A program made the position numbers and the translations under genes. Below are positions 25,935 through 34,910 of a stretch of DNA of 64,000 bases, one piece after another (the stretch's first letter is position 1; the number at the start of each line of letters is the position of its first letter). The notes under the pieces were generated by a model that saw only the letters and a list, made by a program, of their open reading frames with translations, did not search any database and was not told the DNA's origin. Source of the DNA: CAVPDE01 sp963707125 (GTDB lineage Bacteria; Desulfobacterota; DSM-4660; Desulfatiglandales; HGW-15); contig CAVPOU010000019.1 in the NCBI GenBank assembly GCA_963707125.1, positions 62,001 to 126,000 of the forward strand. Reading direction: 5' to 3'.

Positions 25935-27231
25935 GGTTCGCTCGCAGCACCGGCAGCGTGAGCGCCGCCTGGGGCATGACGGTGATCCGGGGCGGCTGAG
26001 TGGTGCACTTTCGGTAGGCGATCGCGAGCGCCTCCTCGATGCTGCCGCACACCGTGAAGCCCGTGGGCTTCAGAGCCTCTGCGTTTTCCGTGCGAGTGAC
26101 CAGGATGATCAACCCCTTGTTGTTGCACTCCAACTCCTTGAGAGCCACCCAGCCGTCGATGTGAAAGCATTCCCGCAGGGCCATGTCCAGGCCGCTGGTG
26201 CTGGGATAGCCGAACCACCTGAAGAAGGTCTCGGGGTCCCTCACCAGGGGGCACTCCGAAAGGACGATGGCCACGCCTCCAGGCCGCATGGCATAGCCGA
26301 CGTTGTCCATGGTCTTGCCGGTCTGGTAGAGGTTGATGTCCCTGGGGTAGCCGCCGGCAGAGGCGATCACGATGTCCGCCATCGCCTCGATGGGCACGCT
26401 GAAAATTCGGTCCACCAGGCGTGTCGCCTCTTCCCAGGCCGAAACCCAGTTGCCGGCGAAAACCCCGGCCACTCCCCCCTCGAGGGTGGGGACCATGTTG
26501 ACGATGAAATCCGGCTGCACGAAGCCTGCAATTTCCATCATGTCCTCGTGCAGCGAGTTGCCGTGGGTCATGCGCGACGCAGACTGCGGGTTGGAGCCGC
26601 GGCCGACCTCGGGGGCGAGCCCCAGCACATGGTTCTGCCGGATCGTGTCGATGTGGGAAAGCCCCGGCAGGATGCTCTTGCGGCCGCCGCCATACCCGGC
26701 CATGTAGTGGTAGATCGTCCCGCCGGTCAGGATCAGCCGGTCCGCCTCCATGGCCAGGCGGCTCACCCGCACCTCGGTCCCCCGGCTGGTCCTACCCAGG
26801 TAAACCATGTTGCCCAGGTCATAGGCGTCGTGGTTGACCACTTTCACGCGGTGGCAGACGTCCCGGCCGCAGATCTCCATGTGCTCGTCCACGGTGTTCA
26901 GACGGTGCCCGCCGACCGCAATCACGATGGTCACGTTCTCGTCCGCCACGCCGGCGGCGTTCAACGTTTCCAGCAAGATCGTCAGGGCAAGATCGCTGCG
27001 CTGCCACACACGGGTGATGTCGCTTACGGCGATAGTTACCCGCTCGCCGGGGCGTACCAGCTCCCTGAGGGGCGGCGCGTCGATGGGGTGATCGAGGGCA
27101 TGACGGTAGGCTGTTTCAAGGTCCGCCGCCGGATAGGGGCGGCCGAGGACCTCGCAGAGCACCTGCTCTTCGGGAAGGCTGAAGGAGACGGTGCTCTTGC
27201 CGTAGTTCAGCGTGAATCGTCGTAAGGTCAT
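25927..27231 (-). CDS. larA: LarA-family nickel-pincer racemase/epimerase (lactate-racemase-like)
   Basis: A 434-aa cytoplasmic enzyme (DUF2088/LarA). Visible family features are SDITRVWQRSD, VIAVGGHR, and GGGRKSILPGLSHIDT with the Lys that carries the pincer cofactor in LarA. Members racemise or epimerise 2-hydroxy-acids with a nickel-pincer nucleotide made by LarB/C/E. Those genes are not in the window, so the cofactor must come from elsewhere. The start is the ATG at 27231; upstream in-frame codons overlap panB. Downstream is a TRAP operon, consistent with uptake and use of a hydroxy-acid. Confidence 0.9.
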   Translation of the reverse strand: MTLRRFTLNYGKSTVSFSLPEEQVLCEVLGRPYPAADLETAYRHALDHPIDAPPLRELVRPGERVTIAVSDITRVWQRSDLALTILLETLNAAGVADENVTIVIAVGGHRLNTVDEHMEICGRDVCHRVKVVNHDAYDLGNMVYLGRTSRGTEVRVSRLAMEADRLILTGGTIYHYMAGYGGGRKSILPGLSHIDTIRQNHVLGLAPEVGRGSNPQSASRMTHGNSLHEDMMEIAGFVQPDFIVNMVPTLEGGVAGVFAGNWVSAWEEATRLVDRIFSVPIEAMADIVIASAGGYPRDINLYQTGKTMDNVGYAMRPGGVAIVLSECPLVRDPETFFRWFGYPSTSGLDMALRECFHIDGWVALKELECNNKGLIILVTRTENAEALKPTGFTVCGSIEEALAIAYRKCTTQPPRITVMPQAALTLPVLRANHV

Positions 27232-27253
27232 GGATAATACTCCTCCACAGGAT

Positions 27254-28105
27254 CTATCGGGTCTTCTTGAGGAGGTCTTGGAGCTTGAGAAGCTCGGACT
27301 CCGGCATCTTGTAGCAGTGCTCGGGGGCCGGGAAGCCTCCCCGGGCCACGTCCTGCGAAAACTCCTTGAGGGCATTGACGATTTGCTCGCCGATGCTCGC
27401 ATACTTCTTGACGAATTTCGGCGTGAACGCTTCGAACATACCGAGCATGTCGTGGACGATCAGGCACTGGCCGTCAACATGGGGGCCGGCGCCGATCCCG
27501 ATGACGGGGATTTGCGCACGCTCGGTGACGATTCTGCCGACCTCCGGGGGCACCGCCTCGAGGAGGATCATGCAGGCCCTGGCTTCCTCGATCAGCCGGG
27601 CGTCCTCGATCAGGCGCACGGCTGCAGCCGCATCGCGGCCCTGGGCCTTGAAGCCGCCCAGCATGGCGATGGACTGAGGCGTTAACCCTAAATGCCCCAC
27701 CACCGGCACGGTGGCTTTGATGAGGGCTTTGACGGTGTCGAGGACCTCGCGTCCGCCTTCGAGCTTGACGGCGTCACAACCGCACTCCGCCATGAAGCGG
27801 CCTGCGTTGCGCACGGCCTCCTGGGCGGAAACCTGGTAGGTCATGTAGGGCATGTCGCCGATGAGGAACACGTTGGGGGCCCCTTTGCGGACCGCCTTGG
27901 TGTGCGGGATAATCAGATCCATGGTCACCGGAAGCGTGGAGTCGAAGCCATAGGTCGTCATGCCGATGGAGTCTCCGACCAGAATGATGTCGATGCCGGC
28001 TTTTTCCTCAAACTGGGCCATGGGATAATCATAGGCCGTGAGCCAGGTGATAGGCTGTTTGGATTTCTTTTTTTCGATCAGGGTGTGCGCAGTGACCTTT
28101 TTCAT
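27254..28105 (-). CDS. panB: Ketopantoate hydroxymethyltransferase (PanB) or close homologue
   Basis: A 283-aa soluble TIM-barrel enzyme with TAYDYPMAQ, ILVGDSIGMTTYG, DAVKLEGG, VVGHLGLTPQS and GIGAGPHVDGQCLIVHDMLG, all PanB signatures including the metal-binding Asp residues. PanB adds a hydroxymethyl group to 2-oxoisovalerate in pantothenate synthesis. No panC or panD is nearby and the gene heads a transport/racemase operon, so a related reaction on another 2-oxo-acid is possible. Confidence 0.92.
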   Translation of the reverse strand: MKKVTAHTLIEKKKSKQPITWLTAYDYPMAQFEEKAGIDIILVGDSIGMTTYGFDSTLPVTMDLIIPHTKAVRKGAPNVFLIGDMPYMTYQVSAQEAVRNAGRFMAECGCDAVKLEGGREVLDTVKALIKATVPVVGHLGLTPQSIAMLGGFKAQGRDAAAAVRLIEDARLIEEARACMILLEAVPPEVGRIVTERAQIPVIGIGAGPHVDGQCLIVHDMLGMFEAFTPKFVKKYASIGEQIVNALKEFSQDVARGGFPAPEHCYKMPESELLKLQDLLKKTR

Positions 28106-28272
28106 GTTGTTGCCCTTTTTTGTGTAGATGGATTTCGATTCTCGGACGAAGCAAACCGCCTCCGAAAAAGCGACTGCTTATCGCCTCACTTCTTTTTCCC
28201 CTCTTGCCCCAGACCTTATCCCGTTCCATTTCTCGACACTTTTGTACGCCACGAGGATCGGGCTGAGAGTCA

Positions 28273-28662
28273 TCAAGAAACCATCAGAAGGCCAGGGATA
28301 TCCTTAAAGTGCTGATCCTTGGAGAAAAGGGCCAGCCCGCGCTGAAAAGCGACGGATGCAATCCAAATATCATTGGTCGGAATCGGTTTCCCTTTCTTCC
28401 TCAAGTTGTGCAGGATCTCAGCGTAGAATTCGGAAGTCGCCTCGTCGATGCCGTGGACGCGGACACGGGGAGAGTCCAGAAATTCTTCGAGTTCCCGTCT
28501 GTTCTCTTGCTCTTTCTTCCCACCCTTGAAGCCGGATAGCAGTTCGCCGATGCTCACGGGACATAGGCCAATTTCATGAGCTTGCTGCAAAACCGTTACG
28601 ACCTCGGGGTCTCCCTGTAGCGCATAGGTGTAAATGTTCGTATCGATGAGCAGGTCTTTCAT
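28273..28662 (-). CDS. vapC: PIN-domain toxin (VapC-type)
   Basis: A 129-aa PIN ribonuclease with the acidic set D6 (LIDTN), E42 or so (SIGELLSG), D (TNDIWIAS) and D in the last strand region. The frame following the antitoxin begins at an ATG that shares the A of the antitoxin TGA, typical of vapBC operons. An upstream GTG-GTG pair could add two residues. VapC toxins cut tRNA or rRNA when the antitoxin is lost. Confidence 0.9.
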   Translation of the reverse strand: MKDLLIDTNIYTYALQGDPEVVTVLQQAHEIGLCPVSIGELLSGFKGGKKEQENRRELEEFLDSPRVRVHGIDEATSEFYAEILHNLRKKGKPIPTNDIWIASVAFQRGLALFSKDQHFKDIPGLLMVS

Positions 28663-28919
28663 CACCACAGCTCCTCATCGGTCTCACGTTCAGAGTCGAT
28701 TTTTCTTTGAATCCGCTTGAATTCTTCCTCTGACCATCGACCGAAAAGGTGATCAAGGTCATGATGGACCAAAGTGAATTTTTTGTCTTTGCTCATGCCC
28801 AGGTGCTGTTTCAAGGTATCTTTCACCATTTGGTTGATGCTTTTGCCTTGCTTCTTAGCCGCCCGTTTCAGTTTCTCTGTCAATGAAGGCTCCAAGCCCC
28901 GCAACGTGATGGCTCCCAT
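28662..28919 (-). CDS. Ribbon-helix-helix antitoxin of the VapC-type pair
   Basis: An 85-aa protein. The N-terminal MGAITLRGLEPSLTEKLKRAAKKQGKSINQMVKDTLKQHL is a ribbon-helix-helix DNA-binding domain of FitA/VapB type; the acidic C-terminus (FGRWSEEEFKRIQRKI) would wrap the toxin. I use the ATG at 28919 with GGGGGGTGG upstream. It overlaps the toxin start by one base and probably represses its own operon. Confidence 0.88.
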   Translation of the reverse strand: MGAITLRGLEPSLTEKLKRAAKKQGKSINQMVKDTLKQHLGMSKDKKFTLVHHDLDHLFGRWSEEEFKRIQRKIDSERETDEELW

Positions 28920-29000
28920 GAACACTCCACCCCCCTTTCATGCTGCCATTTCAAGCTATCATATTGATGCTATTTTATGGTGCTCGGTGTGAGAAGTCAA

Positions 29001-29567
29001 TTAGAATAAGAAGGGAATGAACCTCTTGGTTTGCTTGATGTATGTTTGATAGGCGGCGCCGAAAAAGCGGATATCCTCAGATTCCTCCATCTTGGCGGTC
29101 GCCACCAGGAAGGCGGTGGCTGCCAAGGCGAGGATCCCGCTCAACCATGATAGGTCTTTGAAAAACACTCCCCATGCAAGAAAGAGCAATGAGCTGTACA
29201 TGGGATGCCGAATGTACTTATAGGCGCCAACAGATACGAGCTGGGTCGTTTTTTCGAATCCTATGGTTGCCTCATCATCACTCCTTTGTGCGTTGGGTTT
29301 CCCGAGAATGCGCAGGAGATGTACCGCGTGGACGACGAGGAACGCGGAGATGATCAGAAAGATCCACGAAATGACTTGATGCAGGGAGAAAGGGTCCCGA
29401 AACCAGTATTCTGCGTTCAATAGGATTAAGGCTAGGATAGCCTCCCATGCGAAGAAACGGTAAAAGCCGTGGGAACGAGGCGCGCGAAGAGAAGCCCTCG
29501 AGAGGTAGATAATACCCGCGGATGCGACGACAAAGAGGACTGTTTTCAGCACGGTGTTCACCTCCAC
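29001..29567 (-). CDS. Isoprenylcysteine-methyltransferase-like membrane protein
   Basis: A 188-aa membrane protein with four or five helices and the C-terminal ICMT/PEMT signature: GAYKYIRHPMYSS, then MEESEDIRFFGAAYQTYIKQTKRFIPF. Members use S-adenosylmethionine to methylate lipids or small hydrophobic compounds. The substrate cannot be told. It is a single gene with no obvious partner. Confidence 0.82.
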   Translation of the reverse strand: MEVNTVLKTVLFVVASAGIIYLSRASLRAPRSHGFYRFFAWEAILALILLNAEYWFRDPFSLHQVISWIFLIISAFLVVHAVHLLRILGKPNAQRSDDEATIGFEKTTQLVSVGAYKYIRHPMYSSLLFLAWGVFFKDLSWLSGILALAATAFLVATAKMEESEDIRFFGAAYQTYIKQTKRFIPFLF

Positions 29568-29649
29568 GCAGATGGGAGTACCTCCACAAGTCCTTGCTCA
29601 AGGGCTTTAGACCGTTAGGAAGACACTTCTCCGCTATTTGCTGAGAAGT

Positions 29650-29806
29650 TAAAAACCAGAAATCCGAAGCACGAAATCCGAAACAATTCCCAATGATCTA
29701 AATTCAAATGACCAAAACCTTGGGCCGCTGGGTCTCTGTTTTGAACATTGGAGCATTTGTGCTTTGAATTTGTTTCGAATTTCGAATTTCGGGATTCGAA
29801 TTTTGT
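29650..29806. repeat. TTCGGATT-type palindromic repeat, copy 2
   Basis: Same family as the element at 2.44 kb, seen here in the opposite orientation (AAATCCGAAGCACGAAATCC on the left, TTTCGAATTTCGGGATTCG on the right, GTTTTGAACATTGG near the centre). It lies between two genes transcribed leftward. Confidence 0.8.
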
Positions 29807-29832
29807 TGCGGCCAAAGGCCTGTATGGGATTA

Positions 29833-30636
29833 TTAGCAAGCATGGTCCTTAGGGTCCAGATTATTACTGAGCAGCTGGGGCCTGCGGTCTTTGAGAAAAG
29901 GCAGCGCGGAGCGGATCTCTTTAACCCTGGCAGGATCCATGTCGGCAATGACAAGGATCTCTTTGTCCGCTCCGTGGGCAAGGACCTGTCCGAGGGGATC
30001 AATGACGGCTGAGCCACCGGCGAAGAGAAGTCCACCCCCTTCACCCACGCGGTTGACTCCGACAACGAAGCACTGGCTCTCAATCGCCCTGGCACGGAGC
30101 AGGATGTCCCAGTGGGCCTGTCGGGTTGAGGGCCATGACGCGATGACCATGATGAGCCCGCAGTCGTCGACCACGGCGCGAAAGAGCTCAGGAAACCGGA
30201 GATCATAACAGACAAAGGCAGCCGCACGAATGCCATGAAGGTCGAATGGGACAGGGCGATCACCCGGGTCATAGCTTCCATCTTCACCGAGAATGCAGAT
30301 CTGGTGAATTTTAGCGTAGAGGGCCAGATCTTTCCCATCAGGACCGACTGCCAGCGACACGTTCTGCGGCCTGCCGCTTCTGCCTTTGAGAACAAACCCC
30401 CCGACAACAGACATGTTCATCTCTCTGGCGAGGACGCGAAAGAGGCTGGGTGTGGATCCATCGAGGGATTCGGCTGTGACAGAGATATCCATGGAAAAAC
30501 CTGTGGAGAACATCTCCGGCAGGACGAGGAGGTCTGCTCCAGCATCTTTTGCTTGTTCTGCAAAGCGCCTGGCTTTAATGTGGTTCGCTTCACGGTCATG
30601 CCACACAATGTCCATTTGCACGGCTGCTATCTTCAT
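29833..30636 (-). CDS. Carbon-nitrogen hydrolase (omega-amidase-like, nitrilase superfamily)
   Basis: A 267-aa cytoplasmic enzyme with the Glu-Lys-Cys triad: E in LLVLPEMFSTGF (about 41), K in YAKIHQI (about 109) and C in FVCYDLRFPE (about 143). Omega-amidases of the YafV/NIT2 type hydrolyse 2-oxoglutaramate and 2-oxosuccinamate. The next gene in the operon encodes an aminotransferase of a type that uses glutamine or methionine, and the pair matches the known glutamine-transaminase/omega-amidase pathway. Exact substrate is inferred. Confidence 0.88.
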   Translation of the reverse strand: MKIAAVQMDIVWHDREANHIKARRFAEQAKDAGADLLVLPEMFSTGFSMDISVTAESLDGSTPSLFRVLAREMNMSVVGGFVLKGRSGRPQNVSLAVGPDGKDLALYAKIHQICILGEDGSYDPGDRPVPFDLHGIRAAAFVCYDLRFPELFRAVVDDCGLIMVIASWPSTRQAHWDILLRARAIESQCFVVGVNRVGEGGGLLFAGGSAVIDPLGQVLAHGADKEILVIADMDPARVKEIRSALPFLKDRRPQLLSNNLDPKDHAC

Positions 30637-30710
30637 AACACCAACACCTCTTCTTCGACAGGATCACAGGATGGACAGAACTAATAACAAAGAACATCAT
30701 TTTCATCCTG

Positions 30711-31907
30711 TTATCCTGTCAAATTATCTTTCCATCTTTTCAGGCGCCGGAGAGCTTCTTCCAGGGTTTCGTCCTTCTTGCAGAAAGCAAATCGCACGAG
30801 ATGCCTTGCAGGGCTGCCGCTGAAATAAAACGATGAGCATGGAATGGCAGCCACCCCGGCTTTCTCAGGGAGCATTCTGCAAAAGGCGACATCGTCTTCG
30901 ACGCCAAGGGATCGGATGTCTATGAGGGCGTAATAAGTCCCCTCCGGCACAAAGACCTGGAACCCGAGTTGCCGCAGCCCGTCACAGAGGAGATTTCTCT
31001 TCCTGGTGTAATCGGCGAGGAACTGCTCATAGTAACTTTCAGAGGAATCGATCCCTAGGGCGACCCCTTCCTGCAATGCGGATTGACCACAGAAGATGAT
31101 GAACTGGTGGCTTATGCGAACGGCTCTTGATAATTCAGGCGCTGCCACCACGAACCCCTGCTTCCAGCCGGTGAGGGACAAGGTCTTTGCCGTGGAAGAG
31201 ATGGAGAAGGCACGGTGCCTGAGCCCTGGAACACTCAGAAGAGGCTCATGCTTGCGGCCGTCATAAACCAGATGCTCGTAGACCTCATCTCCAACGGCAT
31301 AAGCGTCATATTTCTCACACAAGGAGGCAATGAACCTCAGCTCATCCAGGGTGAACACTTTTCCGCAGGGATTCTGAGGGGTGTTGATGACAATCGCCTT
31401 GGTTTTCGAGGTGAAGGCCCTGGCAAGAATTTCCTTCGGCAGAGTGAAGTCAGGCAGGTTCAAGGGAACGTAACGGATCTTGGCTTTGGCTAGGGAGGCC
31501 AGGGGTGGGTAGTTGTCGTAGCAAGGCTCAAGCAATATCACCTCATCCCCTGGCTCGATGATGCCGAGCAACGTTGCGCATATCCCTTCCGTAGAGCCCG
31601 CGGTTACAGTGACTTCAGTATCTGGATCCACTTCGAGTCCGTAGAAGCGTTTCATCTTCCGGGCGATAGTCTGGCGCAGTAGCGGAATTCCAACGGACGG
31701 ACAGTACTGGTTGGGGCCCCGCATGATGGCCTCAGCCGCTCTGGCACGAACCTCTTCCGGCCCCTCGTAATCCGGGAACCCCTGGGAAAGGTTCACCGCC
31801 CCGTGCGCATTGGCAAGGTTGGTCATCTCCGTGAAGATGGACGTGCCGAAGGGTCTCAAGGATTGAACAACGATCTCTTTCTTTTCTTGCATGCGGCGTT
31901 TTGTCAC
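30711..31907 (-). CDS. Class I/II aminotransferase (MetT/KAT-like)
   Basis: A 398-aa PLP enzyme of fold type I: NLSQGFPDYEGPEEV, TAGSTEGICATLLG, NTPQNPCGKVF, DEVYEHLVYDG, and SSTAKTLSLTGWKQGF, where the Lys after STA binds PLP. It resembles methionine or kynurenine/glutamine aminotransferases of the YbdL group. The GTG at 31907 has GAGGAG nine bases upstream; an ATG at 31892 is an alternative. It lies 74 bp upstream of the omega-amidase-like gene and is probably cotranscribed, which supports glutamine-dependent transamination of a 2-oxo-acid such as that of methionine salvage. Confidence 0.92.
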   Translation of the reverse strand: MTKRRMQEKKEIVVQSLRPFGTSIFTEMTNLANAHGAVNLSQGFPDYEGPEEVRARAAEAIMRGPNQYCPSVGIPLLRQTIARKMKRFYGLEVDPDTEVTVTAGSTEGICATLLGIIEPGDEVILLEPCYDNYPPLASLAKAKIRYVPLNLPDFTLPKEILARAFTSKTKAIVINTPQNPCGKVFTLDELRFIASLCEKYDAYAVGDEVYEHLVYDGRKHEPLLSVPGLRHRAFSISSTAKTLSLTGWKQGFVVAAPELSRAVRISHQFIIFCGQSALQEGVALGIDSSESYYEQFLADYTRKRNLLCDGLRQLGFQVFVPEGTYYALIDIRSLGVEDDVAFCRMLPEKAGVAAIPCSSFYFSGSPARHLVRFAFCKKDETLEEALRRLKRWKDNLTG

Positions 31908-32110
31908 GACATCGTTCTCCTCGAAAAAAATGTGATGAACATCCTTTGAGGGAAAGCTACTATAAGGGAAGGTGGAGAATCGGGTCAAGATGAAACAGAA
32001 GGGCTTTCTCGTATGGGCCTTTTGTGGTCCGTAGTCTATTGTCTGTGGTCGGCTATGGGGCCCATCCACTCCATCCCGGACGATGAGAGGAACGACTTGC
32101 AAAGAGAAAT

Positions 32111-32140
32111 TTGACGTTGACCCCCTAAGTTTGCTAGTAT
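32111..32140 (+). promoter_or_regulatory. Sigma-70-type promoter of the phosphate-transport operon
   Basis: TTGACG (32111-32116) and TAGTAT (32135-32140) are separated by 18 bp, 80 bp before the CBS gene. No Pho-box-like repeat was noticed. Confidence 0.5.
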
Positions 32141-32222
32141 TCAATGGATGTTAAGTCGTTTGAGGTGAGGGCGAGGTAATCTTTTTTCCATCATAAGAGC
32201 TCACGCACTAGGGGGATGAGGA

Positions 32223-32627
32223 ATGAAAGTCCATGAGTTTATGACAACAAAGATAGAGTTCATCGATGCGAGCAAGACCGTGTACGATGCGGTCGAGAGA
32301 ATGGTGGATCGGCGAATCCGCTCAGTGGTTGTTCGATTTCCCGGCAAGGAGGGAGATTACGGTGTTCTCACCACACGGGACATCGTTTTCAAAGTGCTCG
32401 CCAAAGGAACAAACCCCAAGAAAGTCAAGGTCTCGGAGATCGCTTCGAAGCCTGTCGCCTGCATTGATAAAGACATGGATTTTGACGATGCGGCGACAGC
32501 CATGGAGCGTTCGAATATCGCGAGGCTCTTTGTGTGCGATGAAGGCAAAATCATTGGTCTCATTTCGCTTTTAGATGTCATGGCTGCTGAGCTCGTGACA
32601 AGAGCAAGGGGAAATCATGTTTCTTGA
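32223..32627 (+). CDS. CBS-domain pair protein
   Basis: A 134-aa soluble protein made of two CBS motifs: KVHEFMTTKIEFIDASKTVYDAVERMVDRRI and EIASKPVACIDKDMDFDDAATAMERSNIARLFV. CBS pairs bind adenine nucleotides and regulate partners. It overlaps the DUF47 gene by 11 bp and so is coupled to the phosphate transport system. Confidence 0.92.
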   Translation: MKVHEFMTTKIEFIDASKTVYDAVERMVDRRIRSVVVRFPGKEGDYGVLTTRDIVFKVLAKGTNPKKVKVSEIASKPVACIDKDMDFDDAATAMERSNIARLFVCDEGKIIGLISLLDVMAAELVTRARGNHVS

Positions 32628-33246
32628 AAAGATCTTCTCTCACGGTAAGAAAGAGCGCCAGGTCACTGAAGACATCGAAAGGCACATCCAGCTTCTTTGC
32701 ACGGCCTGCGAGATCTTCAAGAATTCCCTGGAACGCAATGATCGCAATCTCATATGGGAAGTGATTGAGCTCGAGAGAGATGCGGATGCCGTAAGAAGAG
32801 ATGTGATTTCTCACATCTATGAAGGGGCTTTCTTGCCTTACATCCGCCCGGACCTCTGTAAGTTTGTCGAAATTGTAGATGAAGTGTTTGACGTGCTCAA
32901 GGATACGGCCCAGTATTGCCTCGATTATGAGCTTCCCGAACTTCTCAGAGAGGAGAGCATCCGGGTTGCACTTCTCAACTTCAGGATGTGTGAGATGCTC
33001 CTGATTTCCTTTGAAGCCATGCTCAAGGGAGCGGATCTCCGGGAGAAAATCCTCGGTATCCGGATCTATGAGAAGAAGATTGATGATATCAAACTCATTC
33101 TGTTCAAAGATGCCGAGCGTGTGCCGGTGGCTGACTTCTGGGCAGGGAAAATACTGTCGGATTTGCTCACAGGGCTCACCGGGATCAGCGACATTATTGA
33201 AGATGCCAGCGATCATCTTCAAATCATCAATGTCGGCACCCGGTAA
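32617..33246 (+). CDS. DUF47/PhoU-like accessory protein of phosphate transporter
   Basis: A 209-aa helical protein of the DUF47 (TIGR00153) family: IERHIQLLCTACEIFKNSLE, VIELERDADAVRRDVISHIYEGAFLPYIRPDL and a C-terminal GISDIIEDASDHL. Such proteins bind metals through the Glu/Asp helices and associate with PiT transporters. The PiT gene lies 75 bp downstream. Confidence 0.92.
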   Translation: MFLEKIFSHGKKERQVTEDIERHIQLLCTACEIFKNSLERNDRNLIWEVIELERDADAVRRDVISHIYEGAFLPYIRPDLCKFVEIVDEVFDVLKDTAQYCLDYELPELLREESIRVALLNFRMCEMLLISFEAMLKGADLREKILGIRIYEKKIDDIKLILFKDAERVPVADFWAGKILSDLLTGLTGISDIIEDASDHLQIINVGTR

Positions 33247-33321
33247 TCCAAAACGGCGGCCAATGCCACACACATTGCAAGGAGTCGACGGGTCCTCTGA
33301 TTAGAGTGATGTAGACAGAAC

Positions 33322-34245
33322 ATGTGGAAAGTCCTGAGTGGTGTTTTTCTCGGTTGGAGCCTGGGAGCCAATGACTCTGCGAACATCTTTGGGACGGGGT
33401 ATGCGACAGGTATTGTCAAATACCGCACAGCGATCTGGCTGACCGCTATTTTCGTCATGATCGGAGCGGTGCTGGAAGGCCCCAAATGCATGGACATTGT
33501 CAGCGACCTCTCCCGGCTCACAGCGACCGATGCCTTCTATTGCGCTCTGGCCGGCGCAATCACCATGACCGTCCTGACCGTCCTTGCGATTCCTGCCTCA
33601 TGCTCCCAAGCGATCATCGGAGCTCTCATCGGAGCCGGAATCCTTATAGGATCAGCGGACTTCTCAAAGCTCTACAAAATCGTGGCGTGCTGGGTCTTCA
33701 CTCCCATCTGCGCCAGCTTTGCAGCCTATTCACTTCATCGTGTTTTGGGATATGTTATTGACAAAACCATTATTAGCCTGACTCGCCGAAGCCTGCTTTA
33801 CTCTGCAGGGATCATTGTTGTCGGTTGCTACGGCGCCTATACTCTGGGAGCTAACAATGTAGCCAACGTCACAGGGATTTATGTGGGCTCCGGAGTTTTG
33901 TCTGCTGAGGTGGCCGCTCTCATCGGAGGGTTGAGCATCGCTCTAGGAGTTCTGACTTATAGCAGGAAAGTCATGGAGACCGTCGGCAAGGGCATCGTGC
34001 CTCTGGATCCATTTGCTGCGCTCATTGCCGTGCTGGCGGAGGCTCTTACTCTGCACCTGTTCACTCAAATTGGAGTGCCCGTCTCCTCGTCCCAGGCCAT
34101 TGTTGGCGCCGTAGTGGGGATAGGACTTGTGGGAGACGTACAAACCGTGAGCGTCAAGATGCTTGCGAAAATTGGCATCGGCTGGATCATGACACCGGTA
34201 TCCGGAGGAGTGCTGGCTTATCTATTCATCAGAGTAATGACATAG
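33322..34245 (+). CDS. pit: PiT-family inorganic phosphate transporter
   Basis: A 307-aa polytopic membrane protein with the duplicated PiT signature: GANDSANIFGTGYATGIV near the N-terminus and GANNVANVTGIYVGSG in the second half; SCSQAIIGALIGAG and SSSQAIVGAVVGIG are also duplicated. It takes up phosphate with cations and works with the DUF47 protein encoded just upstream. Confidence 0.95.
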   Translation: MWKVLSGVFLGWSLGANDSANIFGTGYATGIVKYRTAIWLTAIFVMIGAVLEGPKCMDIVSDLSRLTATDAFYCALAGAITMTVLTVLAIPASCSQAIIGALIGAGILIGSADFSKLYKIVACWVFTPICASFAAYSLHRVLGYVIDKTIISLTRRSLLYSAGIIVVGCYGAYTLGANNVANVTGIYVGSGVLSAEVAALIGGLSIALGVLTYSRKVMETVGKGIVPLDPFAALIAVLAEALTLHLFTQIGVPVSSSQAIVGAVVGIGLVGDVQTVSVKMLAKIGIGWIMTPVSGGVLAYLFIRVMT

Positions 34246-34254
34246 GAGGTCACC

Positions 34255-34896
34255 ATGATCGCGCTCGGCCGTGTATGGAAGCTCTATTTCATCTATACGA
34301 TCCTGCTGGTTGTCGGTGTGGCCCTTGCAGGGTTTGTGCTGGAGGCTCAGGTGGAAAAAAGCCTCACCAAACATCTTGAAGAGGAGGTCCTGACGCTGGC
34401 GAAAGTGATGGCTCAGTCCCTGCCGGACACGGAAGACTCGTCCGTCCTTGATAAGTTCTGCGATTCTTTCAGAAACGTTGCAGGCGCTCGAATCACACTG
34501 ATGGACAGGGATGGAAAGGTGGTCGGCGAATCGGACATTGACACCGCAGGGAATGAAACGCGGTTGGATAGACCTGAAGTCCAAGAGGCTCTCCAAAAGG
34601 GAGAGGGGGGCAGCATACGCTTCAGCAAGACCTTGAGGATCGATATGCTCTACACGGCGTTTTTCTCGAAAGAAAAGGGCAAAATCATTCGGCTCGCCGT
34701 GCCCATGACCAAAGTCAGGATGTTCCAGAATGAGGTCATGATTATGGTGTCTCTTGCCTTATTCCTGGCGCCGGTTTTCGCAATCATCGTTATGTTTTTC
34801 TTCACCAAGTATCGGATCTATGAAAAAGACAGACACCCAAGGGTAAAGGAGGAAAAGTATTCCCCGCCCACCAGGAGGGGAATGGCGGAATCTTAG
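34255..34896 (+). CDS. Kinase-less PhoR-like membrane sensor
   Basis: A 213-aa protein with an N-terminal helix (YFIYTILLVVGVALAGFVL), a periplasmic domain (about 32-160, RITLMDRDGKVVGESDID) that looks like the sensor half of PhoR-type kinases, a second helix (IMVSLALFLAPVFAIIVMFFF) and a short basic tail. No HAMP, DHp or ATPase domain follows. Separated from pit by only nine bases, with AGGAGG. It may sense phosphate status or membrane stress for a separate kinase; function inferred from context. Confidence 0.82.
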   Translation: MIALGRVWKLYFIYTILLVVGVALAGFVLEAQVEKSLTKHLEEEVLTLAKVMAQSLPDTEDSSVLDKFCDSFRNVAGARITLMDRDGKVVGESDIDTAGNETRLDRPEVQEALQKGEGGSIRFSKTLRIDMLYTAFFSKEKGKIIRLAVPMTKVRMFQNEVMIMVSLALFLAPVFAIIVMFFFTKYRIYEKDRHPRVKEEKYSPPTRRGMAES

Positions 34897-34910
34897 CTTC
34901 TCTTCTTCCC

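Noticed and set aside
22925..27225. Long plus-strand frames (419, 334 and 491 aa) opposite the TRAP, larA and panB genes
   Set aside because: They lie antisense to well-conserved genes in G+C-rich DNA and are rich in His, Arg, Gly and Asp, typical of shadows.
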